Assembly (NCBI GenBank): GCA_907164885.2
Contig: OU015492.1
Span: 189,571,838 to 189,635,837 of the forward strand
Direction: 5' to 3'
DNA: 64,000 nt
From: Dolomedes plantarius
Lineage: Eukaryota > Arthropoda > Arachnida > Araneae > Dolomedidae
A program made the position numbers and the translations under genes. Shown here in pieces: positions 63,317 to 64,000 of this stretch; the stretch's first letter is position 1, and every line of letters starts with the position of its first letter. The notes beneath the pieces are model-generated. The model ran no database searches. It saw nothing but the letters and a program-made list of their open reading frames with translations, and was not told the DNA's origin.

Positions 63317-63529
63317 GGAAAAAAAACTTGCCAGGTGATGGCCGAATGGCCTAGGGCGCAGACATTCGGTTCAGATCATGTGGGTTCGAGACCTACTGTT
63401 GGCATGGATGCTTGTAGCCGTTCGGAATCGGCTTTAAACTGTAGGTCCCGGTCTAATTAGCCATCGTGTAGCAAAAAGTTGACCTTAGCGCTCCAAACCA
63501 AACCAAACCAAACCAGGAAGAAAAACTAG
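63317..63529 (+). repeat. tRNA-derived SINE with target site duplication, inside the Tigger-like element
   Basis: Body 63331-63515: A box TGGCCGAATGG (63339-63349), B box GGTTCGAGACC (63383-63393), body with TCGGAATCGGCTTTAAACTG and a (CCAAA)n tail. Flanks GGAAAAAAAACTTG (63317-63330) and GGAAGAAAAACTAG (63516-63529) match at 12 of 14 bases. Same family as 5425-5614. Confidence 0.9.
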
Positions 63530-63976
63530 ATTACATTAACTTGTCTGCACTGCAAGCATAACTGACGCAGCTCCCTAGAATCTGTAGTAAAGACTGGTTT
63601 TTCTGAAATTCTAAGAAAATCGATACGAATAACGGAAAATCGCTTTGTCCTTTAAGCACTGATGTCCCTAATGTTTAGCGGAAATGCAATAGTCTAGGAA
63701 TACAGGCATGTGCCTCTTTACACAGAAAAGAATTACAGATGATTTTGACACACAAAATAATAAATACAGCATGTATTTTCTCCGTTAAACGAGGAAAAAT
63801 AAACTTTTTTTTGTCAAATTTTTAGTTCGAATTAACCGAAGTGGTAAAAATTTAGTTCGAATTGAGGAGATATTTTTAATATTAATTCCAATACAAGTTT
63901 TTGGGGGTATTTGGATTAGTTCGAATTAACCGAAAGTTCGATTTAACCGAGTTCGAATTAACGAGCGTCCACTGTA

Positions 63977-64000
63977 TGTGTATATATATATATATATATA
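63977..64000. repeat. (TA)n microsatellite at window edge
   Basis: TA repeat begins after the right end of the Tigger-like element and continues past the window. Confidence 0.9.

Larger units (their letters stand above)
59922..63974 (-). mobile_element. Tigger-like element carrying nested piggyBac and SINE insertions
   Basis: Ends CAGTGGACGCTCGTTTATTC (left) and CAGTGGACGCTCGTTAATTC (right, in reverse) with TA outside. CAGTGG-type ends and TA targeting fit Tigger/pogo. A piggyBac (60112-62412) and a SINE (63331-63515) lie inside it; without them about 1.55 kb remains, less than a full Tigger. The right end carries repeated sub-terminal motifs of the type GTTCGAATTAACCGA between 63825 and 63960. 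Confidence 0.88.

Overview
This looks like a piece of an arthropod nuclear genome, most probably a spider. The DNA is very AT-rich, genes are split into short exons with GT/AG junctions, introns are kilobases long, and most of the window is transposon debris and (TA)n microsatellite. No prokaryotic-style genes, rRNA genes, functional tRNA genes or CRISPR arrays are visible. The species is inferred, not shown.

Host genes. Two SEC14-like lipid-binding protein genes (CRAL-TRIO plus GOLD architecture) lie head to tail on the + strand. Gene A is present as its 3' half: an internal CRAL-TRIO exon (3965-4045), then exons at 15539-15645, 18209-18509 and 26781-26890, where it stops. One short exon between 4045 and 15539 should exist but was not found. 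Gene B is present as its 5' half: start codon at 40774, exons 40774-40824, 42769-42844, 48335-48378, 50562-50624 and 56954-57047, continuing beyond the window. Most of these exons were found by splicing by eye, because they are shorter than typical ORF cut-offs; the reading phase matches at every junction between exons that are adjacent here. The layout suggests a tandem duplication of a SEC14-like gene, separated by about 14 kb of repeats.

Mobile elements. 1-9.7 kb: a short tandem duplication, a hAT-like non-autonomous element with 8-bp target duplication, a tRNA-derived SINE, a broken pogo/Tigger-like element, a mariner-type 3' fragment, a tRNA-like SINE head and a 237-bp foldback MITE. 9.7-21.4 kb: a composite tRNA SINE, a second SINE, a Tigger-type MITE right after an exon, a 5'-truncated LINE with a perfect 13-bp target duplication, and a piggyBac-type MITE. 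21.4-26.2 kb: a Ty3/gypsy retrotransposon with both LTRs but a deleted RNase H. 28.2-32.8 kb: a non-coding LTR-flanked element interrupted by a Tc1 element. 34-46 kb: a tandem repeat, MITEs, a mariner, Tc1-type elements, a MITE with roughly 310-bp inverted arms, and a pseudogene of an unnamed invertebrate repeat family. 50.7-64 kb: an LTR-like block, an intact-looking Tc1 (51658-53065), a foldback MITE, a DD36E element, two broken Tc1-like elements, an intact-looking mariner-like element with about 230-bp inverted repeats (58084-59882), and a Tigger-like element (59922-63974) that carries a piggyBac element and a SINE inside it.

How the parts fit. Nearly every TA-targeting element sits between (TA)n microsatellite tracts, so the tracts look like landing sites and boundaries of the insertions. 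The introns of both host genes have grown by such insertions, while the recognisable exons remain open. The most notable items are the tandem SEC14-like genes, the intact mariner-like element with unusual catalytic spacing, the piggyBac-type ends built of family-specific short palindromes, and a template-switch-like hairpin mutation inside a Tc1 copy.
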